A stretch of 64,000 nt of DNA from Lunularia cruciata (GCA_948567375.1 OX419756.1:66194552-66258551); one strand, 5' to 3'; numbered from the stretch's first letter, positions 23,104-35,913 are shown. A program made the numbers and translations. Notes: a model not told the origin generated them from the sequence alone.

Positions 23104-23176
23104 TATGACAACCCGGAAAATATCACTTTTGCGGTAATCGGGTAAGTAAAGTTTGTTCCCGCAGAGATACGATTCA
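23104..23176 (-). mobile_element. L6: 73-bp 3' end of family L fused to a C-family LTR
   Basis: Begins TATGACAACCCGG, the reversed L 3' end with one change, and matches the terminal 73 bases of L. It then switches at the shared hexamer GATTCA into the middle of the C1 LTR. The distal half of that LTR and the rest of the L copy are missing, so this is a deletion or recombination junction. Confidence 0.8.
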
Positions 23177-23519
23177 TCCGTTTAGGCCTCTGAAATTGCC
23201 TTCAAAGATTTCAGGAATATTTCGGCTCCAACTCTATTAGTAGAAGTCCCCTTTTGGTGATATCTCTTTCTGATCTATTCAGACCATCCTATGTAACATC
23301 CTTCCAGATGCTACCAACCCAATTCTAACCTTCAAATCATATGTCTAGCTATTGGTTCTAAGGTTTTCAAATCTATTTTGGTTTTCTGCTCTATTAGTGA
23401 AAGTACCCTTTTGGTGATACTTCTATCTGATCTATTTTAACCATCATGTATAACATCATTCCAGATGTTACCAAACCAAATTTCACATCCAGATCATATG
23501 GCTAGCTCTTGGTATTATA
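23172..23519 (-). repeat. C1 3' LTR, truncated
   Basis: Matches the first (U3) about 348 bp of the C-family LTR. The LTR start reads TATAATACC (normally TGTAATACC). A purine tract (AAAAGGAGGGAGG, minus strand, 23522-23534) precedes it, as expected for a polypurine tract. The distal LTR part was replaced by L6. Confidence 0.85.
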
Positions 23520-23532
23520 AACCTCCCTCCTT

Positions 23533-24189
23533 TTAAGACACAACGTCCTCGTTGTGCAATTGTTGCTCAAATGCTAGCACCAACACCGGTGCATGTGTCA
23601 AATTGGCAGCAGGTTCCTAGGTTGCTTCATAGAGGGGGTAACCTTTCCACTAGACAAGATAATCCACCCATGGATGACGAGTACCACGCATTCATTTTTG
23701 GAGAATACACTCCACTTCATATTCCTCGTTTCCATCAACGAGTGTCAGACAAGGTCAAATGTCTTGTGTGGAATGATCCAAGCCTGACCGGGAAGCATAT
23801 CTGCATAGTAGGGAAACATGGAACATTGGATGGATCTTCATGTGTGGTGGTAGCTCAAGGTGATAGGCCACAGTGCCGACTCGATGGAGAATTGAGAAAG
23901 GCCTAATAAAATGAGGTCTGAGCTTACAAGGTCCCACTAATGTGAGGTTGGTTGTCGATAGCCACACCTAATCCTCACCATTGAACTCCATGTGCCTACA
24001 GTGTGCATCATCATACTGTTTCTGGTGATTTTCTGCAATCTATAATTTGTGCTTAGCGTTCTCCACCCCTTGTTGGATTCTAGAAACAAATGTGTTGACT
24101 GCATCGACCTTGGTAGCCACCGGATGGATCTTCACCAAGCTGGAAGGTGTGAAGGATGCTCACCATACATGAGGAAGAACGGAGTGACC
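23533..24189 (-). pseudogene. C1 integrase C-terminus and chromodomain
   Basis: Minus-strand reading shows the integrase tail ([31 protein letters not shown], about 23780-23960). A chromodomain follows: EEYEVECIL, then YLV-WKGYP and EPAANLTHAP at about 23590-23735. The reading ends NEDVVS with a stop at 23533. Chromodomains at this place define chromoviruses and are thought to steer integration to marked chromatin. Two core Trp codons are now stops (TAG), so the domain is dead in this copy. Complex C2 has lost this part entirely. Confidence 0.85.
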
Positions 24190-27030
24190 TAAGTAGATGC
24201 ATTCACTAAATTGTTGTAAGCAAATTCTACCAACGAGAGTAGGGTGTCCCACCTCTCTTGCTCTTCTAAGGTGAAGCCGCGTAACATGTCTTCAATAGTG
24301 CGATTAGCTTGCTCTGTTTGTCCATCTGTTTGTAGGTGGTAAGTTGTGGACATGGCCAACTTGGTTTTGAAAAAACCAAAGAGGGTGCACCAAAACAAAT
24401 TGGTGAATTGAGTACCCCTATCGGTGATGAGTCTCAAGACAAGCCATGGTGAGAGAAGACTGCATCTAAGTATAATTGAGCAAGTTGTGGAGCGATCACC
24501 TCCTTGGTGGTAGGGCGTACATGAATTATTTTGTTGAGCCGGTCCACAAAGACCACGATGGAGTCAAATCCTGATGTGGTCTTGGGTAATTCACAAACGA
24601 GATCCATACACACATGTTTCCAACGTTGTGTAGGAGTGAGGAGAGGTTGTAGGAGCCCTGCAGGAGCTTGATTAGAAGCTTTGTTCTGTTGAAAATGTAA
24701 GCAACTACGCACGTAGTCCATCACATCATTGCTCATCTTGGGCCAATAGTAATGGAGCTGGATTGCATCCAAGGTCTTGTCCACTCCAACATGACTTGTG
24801 ATGGTCGAATCATGACATTTTGCTAGAATGGTGGTGCGCAATTCTGGGACATTTGGAATCCATAATCTACTATCACGAAAGGTGAGTCCTTGGGTGTTGG
24901 TGACGCCTTTAGATGATTGCCATTCTACAATCTGTGGATCAATTTTTGTAGCCACCAAAATCTCTAGCCAGAATTTAGGGTTAATCTGAACCTCTGCCAC
25001 CAAGTTGTTTGCCATTGGCATGTGGGTAAATGCATCTGCAAGTTGCTTCTTACCTTCAACATAGGTGATTGTCATGTTGAAGCGTTATTGCCACTCTGCC
25101 TATCAAATCTAGTGATGAGATAGATCCTTTTGCGTCTTGAGGTAGACTAGGGGTTTGTGGTCTATCTCTACCACAAATGCCTTCTTGCCCGGATAGTGCT
25201 TCCAATGCTTGGTTGCCATGACGATGGCCAACTCTTCTTGTTCTGTGGTGTGGTAGTTGCGCTCTGCTGGTAACAACTTTTGAGAGAAATATGCAATGGG
25301 ATGCCATCCATCATGCCACTCTTGTTGTAGGACTGCTTCGATTGCTATGCTTGATGCATCTGTAGCCAACTTGATTGGACGTTTTGGGTCATACCATTTC
25401 AAGATTGGTGCATGTAGCAAGGCGGCTTTCAATTCTTGAAAGGCCAACTCTTGTGCGGTTCCCCATGTCCACTTCCTCCCCTTGCCAAGTAGTGATGTTA
25501 AAGGTTGTGCAACCTTGGAGAAGTCCTTGACAAATTGATGATAGAATCTCATCAAACCCAAGAAGCTCTTGAGTTGAGTCTGATCTTCTGGTGCATTCCA
25601 TTTTTGAATGACCTCTATTTTATCTGTCAATACTTGAATACCCTCCGCACTTACTCTATGCCCCAACTAGTCTACTTTAGACTTGCCAAACTCACAATTT
25701 GAGATTTTGCCATACAATTGATTCTATCTTAGAATTTTCAGGACTTCTTGTAGATGTTGTTTGTGTTCTGTCATTATGCTATTGTATACTAAGATGTCAT
25801 CCAGGAAGACGATGATAGACTTATCCAAATATGGACAAAATATGTCATTCATTAGACTCATGAAAGTGGCAGGTGCGTTGGTGCGACCAAAAGGCATCAT
25901 GAGATACTCAAAGTGGCCATACCTGGTTCAAAAGGCAGTCTTGTACACATCCTCCTCTGCAATTTGGATTTGATTGTAACCACTCCGCAAATCTAGTTTG
26001 GCGTAGTGTCTTGCTCCATTGAGTTGATTGAATAGATCATCCATGCGAGGTAAGGGGTATTTGTTCTTCACTGTTTGCTGATTGAGACCTTGATAGTCAA
26101 TGCACATGTGCATTGTACCGTCTTTCTTCGTCACAAACAAGACCGGAGCTCCATATGGTGATACGTTGGGTTGGATGAACCCTTTCTGCAGCATATCCTC
26201 AATTTGATTCTTGCACTCTCCAACTCATGAAGTGATAGGCAATATGGTGCCTTACAAGGAGGTGTCTTCTCCGGGAGTGTCTCAATTTTATGATCTACTC
26301 TCCTTTTTGGTGGTAATCCTGAGGGTAGATCATCAGAAAGACATCTTGAAACTCATTTACAACATCTTTCAATTTCTCAAGAATTTGTCCCTCAAGTTGT
26401 GCACTCTGGACTTCTCTTATTAGACCCATGAAACACCTATCAGTCTTACAAATAGTTGTTGTTCCTATGACATAGAGAGGCAATTCTTGCCTATATGATT
26501 TTTCTTTAACCCCAATGATCGACCATTGGTGGGTTCTCACTACTTTCTTCCTCCAATCTACCATAGGGTTGTAATGCTCCATCCATGGCTTGCCTAAGAT
26601 TGTATCATAACGAGCTAATTGTATCACTCGACACTCAATTGCTTCTTGATATTTTCCTACAGAGAGCATTACCCGCCTAGGTAATGATTCAATCCTCTCT
26701 GTTTGTCCGTTAGGTAACTCTACTTCTTCCCTCTCATCTTTGTCTAGACCCATTCCCAATCTTATTGCAATAGAGCAAGACATGAAATTCTCAGTGGCTC
26801 CTGGATCTATTAACACTCTCACTTGATTGCCTTCTAGGAACCCATTCACTACAATCAATTGTGAGGTTGCCTTTGGTACCTTTGTGCGCTCGTCTTCTTC
26901 CTTCCCTTGCTTTTTTGCCTCCTTATTGAGCCAATAAGGCCACGAGGTACATTTATTGGCAATCTTCATTTTCCAAAGTGATTTCCACCTCTTCCTCTTC
27001 AATGCATCTCTCTATGTTGTTCAAAGATTG
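24190..27030 (-). pseudogene. C1 protease, RT, RNase H and integrase core
   Basis: Read leftwards. The protease carries LIDPGATENF at about 26786-26815 (DPG in place of DSG/DTG). The RT has [20 protein letters not shown] and [12 protein letters not shown] (26194-25928). RNase H shows ATDASSIAIEAVLQQ and EIDHKPL (25666-25109). Integrase has the HH-CC finger ending SCLHFQQNKA (second Cys changed to His-Phe context), the MDLVCELP and ITDRGTQF aspartates, and DGQTEQAN with the glutamate (to 24189). Stops and frameshifts separate the pieces (e.g. near 25075, 25670, 25925, 26200). Same lineage as C2. Confidence 0.9.
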
Positions 27031-27522
27031 CCTATATGAAGTTTGAGGCCCTTTGGGAAGTCGAGCATGATAGTTGGTAGATATATGCCCAAGACGACCA
27101 CAATTGTAACAATGGTGTTGTTCTCCTCGAGTTCCTTCTCCTCGTGGGACTCCATCTCTCTGTTCTTCTACCCGTCCCCGTTCTCCTTGAAGCAGTCATG
27201 CTCCTCGGTATCAAAACCAAAGGTTGCCTAGTTCCATTGGTACTGGTCCACCCATGGGTGGCATTTCTGCCCAATAATGTTGAGGTGGAACTACTCCTTC
27301 ACCTCCACCTAATGCTCTTGCTATTCTTTGCACACAAGCAATGGATTCAAATATCATGCGAGGATTTTGTACCATGACTTCTTGGCAAACCCGCTCCTTC
27401 AACCCTTGTTTGAAATTGTTGAGAGCCTCTGTTGGACTCATGTCGGTTATTGCGACTTGTAGATCCAAAAATGCATCCACATACTCTTGTATGTTGTTCT
27501 TCTATTTCAATCCCCATAATCG
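27031..27522 (-). pseudogene. C1 gag, 3' part
   Basis: Continues the gag started at 61058. Visible blocks are EYVDAFLDLQVAITDMSP and LNNFKQGLKERVCQEV, then a Gly/Pro-rich stretch with PMELGNL. A CYNCG-type zinc knuckle remnant follows at about 27085-27115. It is interrupted at 27522 by the A1 insertion (GATC duplication). Confidence 0.85.
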
Positions 27523-27526
27523 GATC
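27523..27526. repeat. 4-bp target duplication of A1 (left), GATC
   Basis: GATC lies immediately before the A1 LTR here and again at 60540-60543 after the right LTR. Joining the flanks with one GATC gives an uninterrupted C-family gag frame (RIRLWGL), so the duplication is exactly four bases. Confidence 0.9.
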
Positions 27527-28218
27527 TGTGAGCCGGCCTGTCTCTCACTCAGGATGAACCTCTGATGGCTATTATGGTAGCGCACCATGGACTAAGAAGG
27601 CAAGGAACCCCAACTCCATCATACTCCTCCAAGGCTAACACTCCAAGACTCAAGACATTGCTCACTAGAGAACTCAATGAGAGAGAGATAGTTGCAAATG
27701 AAAGGATGATGAGTACCTCCTCACCCCTTGTTTATATACTTGTGAAATAGTTACGTACCAAAGTTACTAATTACCGTAGTAACTCAAGTTACTAGACTAA
27801 AAGTCAAGTAAAGTCAAAAAGTAGAAAGGAATATCCATTCACATGGGCATATTCCCCTAAGCATGTGGTCTTATCTTGACCCAACAACTAAGTCAAGGAT
27901 TCCTTCACATGGGCTATCCTTGGACTAAAGAAGAATCCAAAACAAAAAGGCTTGCGGGCCCAAGAGTTCTCAACTCTTTCCTCAAAGCCAAACACCTAGG
28001 AATAATACCAAGTCAACACACTAAAATCCAAAATAGTGGTGCTCATCTTTTCTACTTCCTCTAAAGTAAGGTCCCCTCTATCTTAGCTATGACTAACTTT
28101 AGCTAACCATGACTAATATAGAACCATCCTTTATCTCTAGATAAATAATATCTCTTAAGTACTTGTAATACCAAGCTAAATATCACAATACCACACACAT
28201 GCACAAATGGGTGTTACA
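27527..28218 (-). repeat. A1 3' LTR
   Basis: 692 bp, starting TGTAACACCC in element orientation (right end) and ending GGCTCACA. Its TATA box is changed (TCTAGATAAAT on the plus strand instead of TCTATATAAAT). A TCTGGGGGTAAA purine-rich tract precedes it inside the element. Confidence 0.95.
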
Positions 28219-28266
28219 TTTACCCCCAGACTAAGTTTTCACTTTGTCCTCAAAGTGAAGGTCTCT

Positions 28267-28972
28267 CTACCTTCTATGGTACATCTTCAACTTATCATGG
28301 TTGATTCTATCAAAGTGTCTTCCTCCCAACTCCTTGAGATCATAGGTGTAATTGCCCCATACCTTCTCCACTATGAAAGGTCCAAAGTACTTAGGCAAAA
28401 ACTTCTTTTGCACTCTCTTGAATCAAATGGAATCAAACAACATTACCCAATCACCTTCTTTGAAAGTCTCCACCTTCTTCTTGCCTTGCCTCTTGTCATA
28501 GCTCTCCTTTTGTTTCCTTTGGTCTTGCTCCACTTGAACCATAGCAACTGCTCTTGCCTCTTCCAACTCCATGAGTTGATCCTTCCTTGACTTCTCTACA
28601 TCACCTCCTTGTGCTTTCTTCAATCTCCTATGAATGCTTTGGAAGGTAGGAAGATCAAAGTGAATAGGTAAGGTAGACTCAATACCATACACCAATTGAA
28701 ATGGAGAATATCCAATGGAAGTCTTCATGGTTGTCCTATACTCCGATAAAACTGCATGAATCCTCTTGTCCCAATGATGTTTACCCCCCTCCATTTCTGC
28801 ATCTTTGGCCAACATCATGCACAAGGTCTGATTGGTTCTCTCTACCAAGCCATTGGAATTTGGCTTATAGGATGTAGTTACTCTATGTGTGATAGAGAAA
28901 TGTCGTAGCATGGCTGTAGTAATGCTTCCTATAAACTCTCCTCCTCTATCAGAAACCAACTCCAAAGGGCAT
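28267..28972 (-). pseudogene. A1 integrase core, 3' part
   Basis: Contains the ELVSDRGGEF aspartate motif (near 28950) and the NSNGLVERTNQ glutamate motif, then the conserved tail to FKEGDWVMLFDSI. A TGA at 28423-28425 interrupts the frame at exactly the same place as in A2. The open continuation after it (KFLPKYFGPFIVEKV, ending INHDKLKMYHRR) is the GPY/F-like end of integrase. The upstream side is cut by L2 inside the integrase core. Confidence 0.85.
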
Positions 28973-31900
28973 TGTGGTGCCCACATTTTTTGTTTTTTTC
29001 AAAATAAAGGAGAAGAAGTGTATAGAGAGGTCGGATTGCGCCTGTATGGTCGAAGAAGGCAAAGAAAATTGGCTTTGGGATGAAACCCGAAGTAAAGTGA
29101 CTTTGGGTCATAAGGCGAAGTACTCGGAAATGCCCTATCAGCATACAATACGAAGTAAATTGTCTTTGGATCGGGGGGAGCTCAACCCGAGGCAAAGACA
29201 GTCTAACAACCTTTCGTTGGGGCGAGAAATTCAAGAAGGGGCCATTTCAAAACTGGCAGCTCATACGCGCGAAGGTTGATTGACAATGACAGGTGCATGC
29301 TGGAGGTGTGATTTCTCGGTAGAAACTCAAAGCGACGGAAGACAAAGAAGTGCAACTCTATAAAAATTGACACTTCAACGACAAAATGTCTAGTAATTTT
29401 CCTTCGCCGTTGAGGAGTCGTCTTGTAGGTGATCGGGGAAAGGGAAATAAAGTTGTACTTGGGTTAGTGCGCAAGGGAGAAGTCGCAAGAGAGAAATCAA
29501 GAGACAGTAAGAAAGTAGAAGAGATGGGAGGAGGGAAGAAAAACTCTGAATTCGCAGTGAGAAATCATGCAATTCGGAGATTAGATGTAGTAGCGAGGAT
29601 CAAAGTCTTGAGCCGACTTCGGATCATCTTTCTGGCATAGAACTGGAACGTAAGTTTTCTAGGATTCATGACAGAAATCATCGAGAGTAAGTGTCTTGAT
29701 GGTCCCGAGGAAGAAGGGAAGAGAGGAAATCTGGCTTGCTGGACAGAGTTGGATTGGAGACTCATACTCGAGAAGGAGGCGGGTTTGGAGCAAGGAGCCA
29801 CGTTCTTGGGGAAAGGAGAGATAGCCCAAGAAACGCAGGAGGTGAGAGATGCCTTCTCGTCAAAGAGAACGAAGAATGGATACAAAGTTGAGAGCTACAA
29901 AGACCCTGTGAGGAGAGGAATTGTGAGTGCACTAATGGCCATCCTGAAGCCGGAGGGAACCACTTATGTGATGAAACACCAAGCGGTGTTCTTTCACAAG
30001 CTATTTGCAGGAGAACCGATCAATTGGGCAAGGTGTTTTCACGGGAGAACGAGGCAGATGGAGTGGAATCTGCGGGATAAGTTGCCTCCACACTACATCG
30101 TACCATTTGCAGCACATTTCTACCTTGGGTTGAATTTGCTGAATTTGGCAGAGCGCAATAGAATGGTGTCTCATTTCCATCCTGACTTGAGAAAAGAAGT
30201 TGGCACGGAGGAGCAGCAATACATTCTGCAAATCCGGAGCACGGACGACTACTACGCGAAGATAGGGAAAAACGTGGAGGTTGTGGTAAGTACCCCAACA
30301 AAGAAGAGAACTCGACACGCAGAAGCCGAAGAAAACAAGAAACCTCGGAAGATGCAGAAAAATAACCCGAGGCGGGGATGGTGGTGATTGAGTCAGAAGA
30401 TGAAGACTCAGAAGGCGAAGCTGAGCTCAAGACGAAGGACTCGGAACATGAGGAGGAACCTGAGCTGACACTGCAGAGTGGAGATACTAGCAATGACAGT
30501 GAAGACGGTAGAGAAATGACCTCGGCACCAACGGCTGAAGAATACAAAGAAGAAGTGCAAGCCGAAGTAGAAGCCAAAGACAATGCGGCGCTGGAAGACA
30601 AAGTACCGGTGCTCGAGGAGAAGAAGATCACACTACGGTGAGGAGTTTGCTCGAGACGTAAGGCAAAGTGTGAGGCGGGGCCAAGTAAAGTGAAGGAAGA
30701 GGCAGAAGATAGCAAGAGTAGTGAGGCATCAATCCCGATACAAAGACTTCAGAGAAGAAGGCACATATCAGGAGAACATGAGGAGAAACAAGAAATTACT
30801 CCGTGGGAGGAAGAAGTTGCCACTCCAGTGAGGGAGTAGAGTACATGCGAGAGGTAGTATGCCCGTTGTTGGTGAAGTTGGAGAAGAACAAGAAGGAGAT
30901 GCAGTCGACTTGTCCAGAAGTAAAGATTGTTTTGCAGGTGGTAGCAAGATTAGAAGAGGAGAACTCGGAGTTGAAGAGGAGTATAACCCAAGGTGAGACG
31001 GAGAGAGAAGTACTACAAGCGGAAGCAGTAGAGAGAAGTCAAGTAATCAAAGACCTAAAGAGAGAAGTGAGCTATCGAGAGGATCTTGCGAGGAAGAGTG
31101 ACATCGCAAGGGAGAGACAGGTAGCGGAGCATGAAATCTTGAAGCAGCAGTTTGCTGATTCAAGAGTAGAGCTTATCCATGCTATGGCGAGGGTAGCATC
31201 AAAGGAACAAGAGCTTGATCGATTGATGGAGAGTATGGAGGAGAAGAAGCAACTCTGGCAAAGAGAGTTGTCTGTGCGGTATAGAGAAGAAGAGAGATTA
31301 CAAGAGTTACTTCGTAATCAGGAAGAGAAAGTTGTACAGAAGGAGAAAGAGAAGGAAGCGGTGAAGGCCGAGTTCAAGGAAGAGTTGGCAATGTATAGAG
31401 AGGAATGGTTTGCAGATTGGGAACAAGAACGAAAGACAAGATTGGAGCCATTGAAGGAGATAGTCCTCAGAGTGAATGCAACGTTAAGTACAGAAGCCAG
31501 CGTTCAAATTGAAGAAGCGCGACTGCACGAGTTGAAGTTGTTGGTGCAAGAGACGAGGTGAAGACAAGCAAAGGACACGGAGATGAATGCCTTGTTAATC
31601 AAACTAAGAACTCGTGTAGATAGAAAGGTGTTAGAAGTAGAGGATAACATCTCAATTAGATTAGACTTAGTGAAAATAGAGTTAGAAAAAGCTTCGGCAA
31701 GATGTTAAGGCAAAACCCGAAGTAGATAACATAGGAATTCAAATGTCTTTGGAGTTGCCCTCATAGACATTAGAGAAGAGTGGGTCGAAGGATGAAGAGT
31801 TAGATAGATTACCCACTAGTGCAATTTCAGATCAGGAAAGAGAATTGCTAGATCTAGTCGAAGAAGTAGGAGATGTGAAACCCGAGGAAAATGTAGTAGG

Positions 31901-32757
31901 AAGTAAGATTACTTCGGGTTCGGGTTTGAAAGCCGAGAAAGAAGTAGACATCGGATCGGATTAGTAACCGATTTGAGATTTGAAGGGGCAAATATGAAGA
32001 GGTGCATTGTCATTTTGGATCTGTAGGTTAGAACAATTGTGGTCGAACGGTATAGTTGTTAGAACTGTCGATTGCTTCACTATTTAAGAGTGGCATTTGC
32101 AGGAAATTGTTGTTCAGTGCTCATTATTTCTGAGAATAGATAAAGCAAAGTGCTATGAAGTAGTGCTCGTCGCTTGAGCTTGATTCTGAGTATCAGCTTT
32201 GCAATTGTGTTTGTGAGTGTTTGGAGAAATTCAAAGTGCAAGTCAGTGTGTTTGTTGGATGTTGGATTCCACAGCCTTGATCTTCATTCTGTGTGTTTGA
32301 TCCTGAGTGAAGTGCAATCAAAGCAAAGCCTTGACAGATCTGAGAGGAATTGTAGTGTTGGTAGTATTCTACATTCGTGAGTGCAGTGCAAAGTTGATGT
32401 GAAGCAATTTTGATTAAGGAAGTTGTGCCTTCAATGGAGGGGTGGAACACAATTCTGAGGCGAAGTCATTTTGCAGTGAAGTGCCGTTTTTTGGAGAGCC
32501 TGAATCATCACAATCAAGATTGTTTGGAAAGCATTGAAGGATTTGTGATTAAGGAGTGTTAATTTGTGACAAGATTGCGAGTCAGTGCTTGTTACTCTCT
32601 TCTGGGTGTGGTTTCTACCTGAGAGACTAAAGAAGAACTCAAGAAGAACTGAAATTGTTACTTTGATTCGTATTTGACCATTTCTGACTCGTATCTCTGC
32701 GGGAACAAACTTTACTTACACGATTACCGCAAAAGTGATATTTGCCGGGTTGTCACA
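28973..32757 (+). mobile_element. L2: family L unit with 5-bp target duplication
   Basis: Inserted in the A1 integrase gene. GGCAT occurs at 28968-28972 and 32758-32762, and the uninterrupted sequence in A2 has a single GGCAT, so both ends are fixed: TGTGGTGCCCACA and GGTTGTCACA. Length 3785 bp. No LTR pair lies inside. The TG...CA ends and 5-bp duplication are typical of LTR retrotransposon integration, so L2 is best read as one long solo LTR containing an ORF. Confidence 0.9.
29386..31964 (+). pseudogene. L-family coiled-coil protein, broken (L2)
   Basis: About 860 codons from MSSNFPSPLRS to a TAG at 31962-31964. Damage: stop at 29638, a frameshift at about 30385, stops at about 30641, 30838, 31558 and 31764 and a frameshift at about 31690. 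Domain order is as in L1: N-terminal conserved half (KPEGTTYVMKHQAVFFHKL, GEPINWARCF), acidic region with repeated Glu/Asp/Ser, long coiled coil (30803-31561, very rich in Glu, Lys, Arg and Gln), then the tail. Because each copy is broken at different places, the ancestral ORF must have been open. Confidence 0.75.
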
Positions 32758-35179
32758 GGCATCCAAACCTAGTGATAATGCGTTCATAAAGAAATTTACC
32801 CACTTCATCTTCATCCTTGTCCCTCAATGGTCTAGCCTCAACCCACTTGGTAAGGTAATCAATAACTACCACAATGTACCGATTGTTCCTTGGGGTTCTA
32901 TTGAGAGGACCTACAAAATCAATTTCCCACTTCTCAAAAGGTCCTAGTAATGGAATTGATCTAAGTGGTGGAGTGGATGTAGACTTTCTAGCAAAAGCTT
33001 GACAAACATGACAAGTTTTGCAATAATCAAGACAATCCTTGAAAATCCCTCTCCAATGGTAACCTGCATCTAGAATCTTGAAAGCAGTCACCTTTCCTGC
33101 AAAGTGTCCTCCACATACTAAACCTTCATGAAACTCCTTTATGAGTAGGATAGACTCTTCCTTACCCACTGCTCTTCGAAGTAGACCATCTGCTCCTTGG
33201 TGAAAAAGAATATCCTCCACCATTGTGTAAGGTCTAGATCTTGCTGCAAGGGCCTTCCTCTCCCTAGCATGCATCCCTTCTGGATAGTTACCTTTTGTCA
33301 CAAAATCCACAATCTCCTTGTACTCCATTGGAACCTCTTGAGTGACTGAGATTGTCATGAGCTCCTCATCTGGGAAGGAATCATCCACTGGCTCATCTCC
33401 ATCATGATCATAAGCTCTAGATAACAAATCAGCATTTGCATGTTTCTTTCTTGGCCTATCCTCAATGGTGTAGTCATACTCAGACAAGAGTATAATCCAC
33501 CTTGCTAGTCTTCCTTCAACATTAGGCTTGTTGAAGATGTACTTCAAAGCCTTGTGATCCGTGACAATGGTGGCTTTCCCTCCAATCAAGTAGTGTCTAA
33601 ACTTCTTGAGACCAAAGATCACTACCAACACTTCTCTCTCCGTGACAGAGTAGTTCTTCTCTGCTGAAACCATCTGCCTACTAGCATAAGCTATTGGATG
33701 ATCATGCCCATCTTGGTCTAATTGACTAAGAGTGCATCCTATAGCTACATAAGAAGCATCAGTGTAGAGGATGAAAGGTTTACTCCAATCAAGTTTAGCA
33801 AGAATTGGAGCTACAACAAGGGATTGCTTGAGCTCCTCAAAAGCTTTGAGAGCCTCCTTGTCTTCCAAAATCACCATGTAATCTACACCCTTCTTCATGT
33901 AGATGGTCAATGCATAAGCCTTGTTGGAAAATGAGAAGATGAACCTCCTATAGTATCCAACCATCCCCAAGAATTGGTGTAACTTTGTCAAGCTTGAAGG
34001 GAATGGAAGGTCTGAGATTTTCCTCACCTTCTTAGGATCAACTGCTATTCCATCTTTGGAGATGATGTGCCCCAAAAGTAGACCTTCTTCACATCCAAAA
34101 ATGCACTTCTCTGGGTTGAGTGATGCATTTGCCTCATCCAAGCGTTGCAAGACTTTGATTAGGTGCTCAAAGTGCTCCTCTTTGCTCCCATAGACACAAA
34201 AGTCATCAATGAAGTCTCTCACAAATTTCCCAATGAAAGGTTCAAATACCTTGTTCATGAACCGTTGGAATGTGGCTGGAGCATTGCAAAGCCCAAAAGG
34301 CATGACCTTGAAACTTTAAGTTCCTCAAGGTGTGGTGAATGTGGTGAGTTGTTGATGCTCTGGTGCAATCTTGATTTGGTTGTATCCACTATAACCATCT
34401 CCAAAACTATACCTCTCATGACATGCAACCTCCTCCAAGATCTCATCAATGAACGGCAATGGGTAGTAGTCCTTCTTGGTAACAACATTGAGCTTCTTGT
34501 AATCCACACATACCCAAAGCTTGCCATTCTTTTTCTTCACAATGACAATTGGAGATACCCATTCTGAATTCTCCACCTCAAAGATAAATCCAGCCTCCTT
34601 GAGCTTATCAATCTCCTCCTTCACAACCAAAGATATTGGTGGGCTAATGCAATGTTGCTTTTGGCGGATTGGTCTTGCATGTGACTCCACCTCTATCTTG
34701 TGCTCCTCCAAGGTGACTTCCTTCAAATCCTTGTAACTAAAAGCAAACACATGGATGAACTTGCGGAAAATATCCTCAAATCTCACCTTCTCCTCCTTGG
34801 TAACATTTGGGCCATACTTGAGGGTAGCTAACCTTCTCTCTACCTCCTCAAGTGTCAATGGTGATTTGTCTGGGTCCTTCAAAACCTCTGGCTTAGGTGC
34901 AAAATCTATAGCACACAAGGGATACACATCTGAATCAGATTCAGATTCATCCTCCTCCGTGGAAGTCTCTTCCTCCATGCTTGTGTCCACACCTGAAGCT
35001 CCTTCTTCAGAATCTGATTCCCAATAATCAGAAGATGGTGTATCTGAATGTGAAGTGTTGGTGGTGTTAGTCACAAGAACTGTGCCTCAATGGTTTGATG
35101 GCCCAATCCTCAAGTACCCTTTGTGCCATCAATCAGTTGTGCGTGTTGCTCTCAACCATGGCCTCCCAAGAAGTAAGTC
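32758..35179 (-). pseudogene. A1 protease end, RT, RNase H and integrase start
   Basis: Minus-strand reading. The RT block KKKNGKLWVCVDYKKLN and the catalytic FIDDFCVYG (about 34188-34214) are present. RNase H shows YTDASYVAIGCTL and VTDHKALKY. The integrase HH-CC finger includes FHEGLVCGGH and CKTCHVCQ, and the first catalytic Asp lies in WEIDFVGPL. Frame damage lies near 34305 (stop) and 34450. The left side is cut by L2, the right side by L3. Except for these points the amino-acid sequence is nearly the same as A2. Confidence 0.9.
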
Positions 35180-35234
35180 TGTGACAACCCGGCAAATATC
35201 ACTTTTGCGGTAATTGGGTAAGTAAAGTTTGTTC

Positions 35235-35913
35235 TGTGAGCTGGCCTGTCTCTCAATCAGGATGAACCTCTGATGGCTATTATGGTAGCGCACCATGGAC
35301 TAAGAAGGCAAGGAACCCCAACTCCATCATACTCCTCCAAGGCTAACACTCCAAGACTCAAGACATTGCTCACTAGAGAACTCAATGAGAGAGAGATAGT
35401 TGCAAATGAAAGGATGATGAGTACCTCCTCACCCCTTGTTTATATACTTGTGAAATAGTTACGTACCAAAGTTACTTATTACCGTAGTAACTCAAGTTAC
35501 TAGACTAAAAGTCAAGTAAAGTCAAAAAGTAGAAAGGAATATCCATTCACATGGGCATATTCCCCTTATCTTGACCCAACCACTAAAGCAAGGATTCCTT
35601 CACATGGGCTATCCTTGGACTAAAGAAGAATCCGAAACAAAAAGGCTTGCGGGCCCAAGAGTTCTCAACTCTTTCCCCAAAGCCAAACACCTAGGAATAA
35701 TACCAAGTCAACACACTAAAATCCAAAATAGTGGTGCTCATCTTTTCTACTTCCTCTAAAGTAAGGTCCCCTCTATCTTAGCTATGACTAACTTTAGCTA
35801 ACCATGACTAATATAGAACCATCTTTTATCTCTATATAAATAATATCTCTTAAGTACTTGTAATACCAAGCTAAATATCACAATACCACACACATGCACA
35901 AATGGGTGTTACA
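35235..35913 (-). repeat. A2 3' LTR
   Basis: 679 bp; in element orientation TGTAACACCC to GCTCACA. Just inside it (35914-35928) lies a TCTGGGGGTAAA tract that can serve as the polypurine primer. Confidence 0.95.

Noticed and set aside
27565-27750. A 61-codon ATG ORF antisense in the A LTR, open in all five LTR copies
   Set aside because: Four of the five copies are almost identical, so they share the frame by descent. No known motif and antisense to the element.
34163-34567. Antisense ORF over A1 RT (and the matching one at 38068-38472 in A2)
   Set aside because: Shadow of the conserved RT coding sequence on the other strand.
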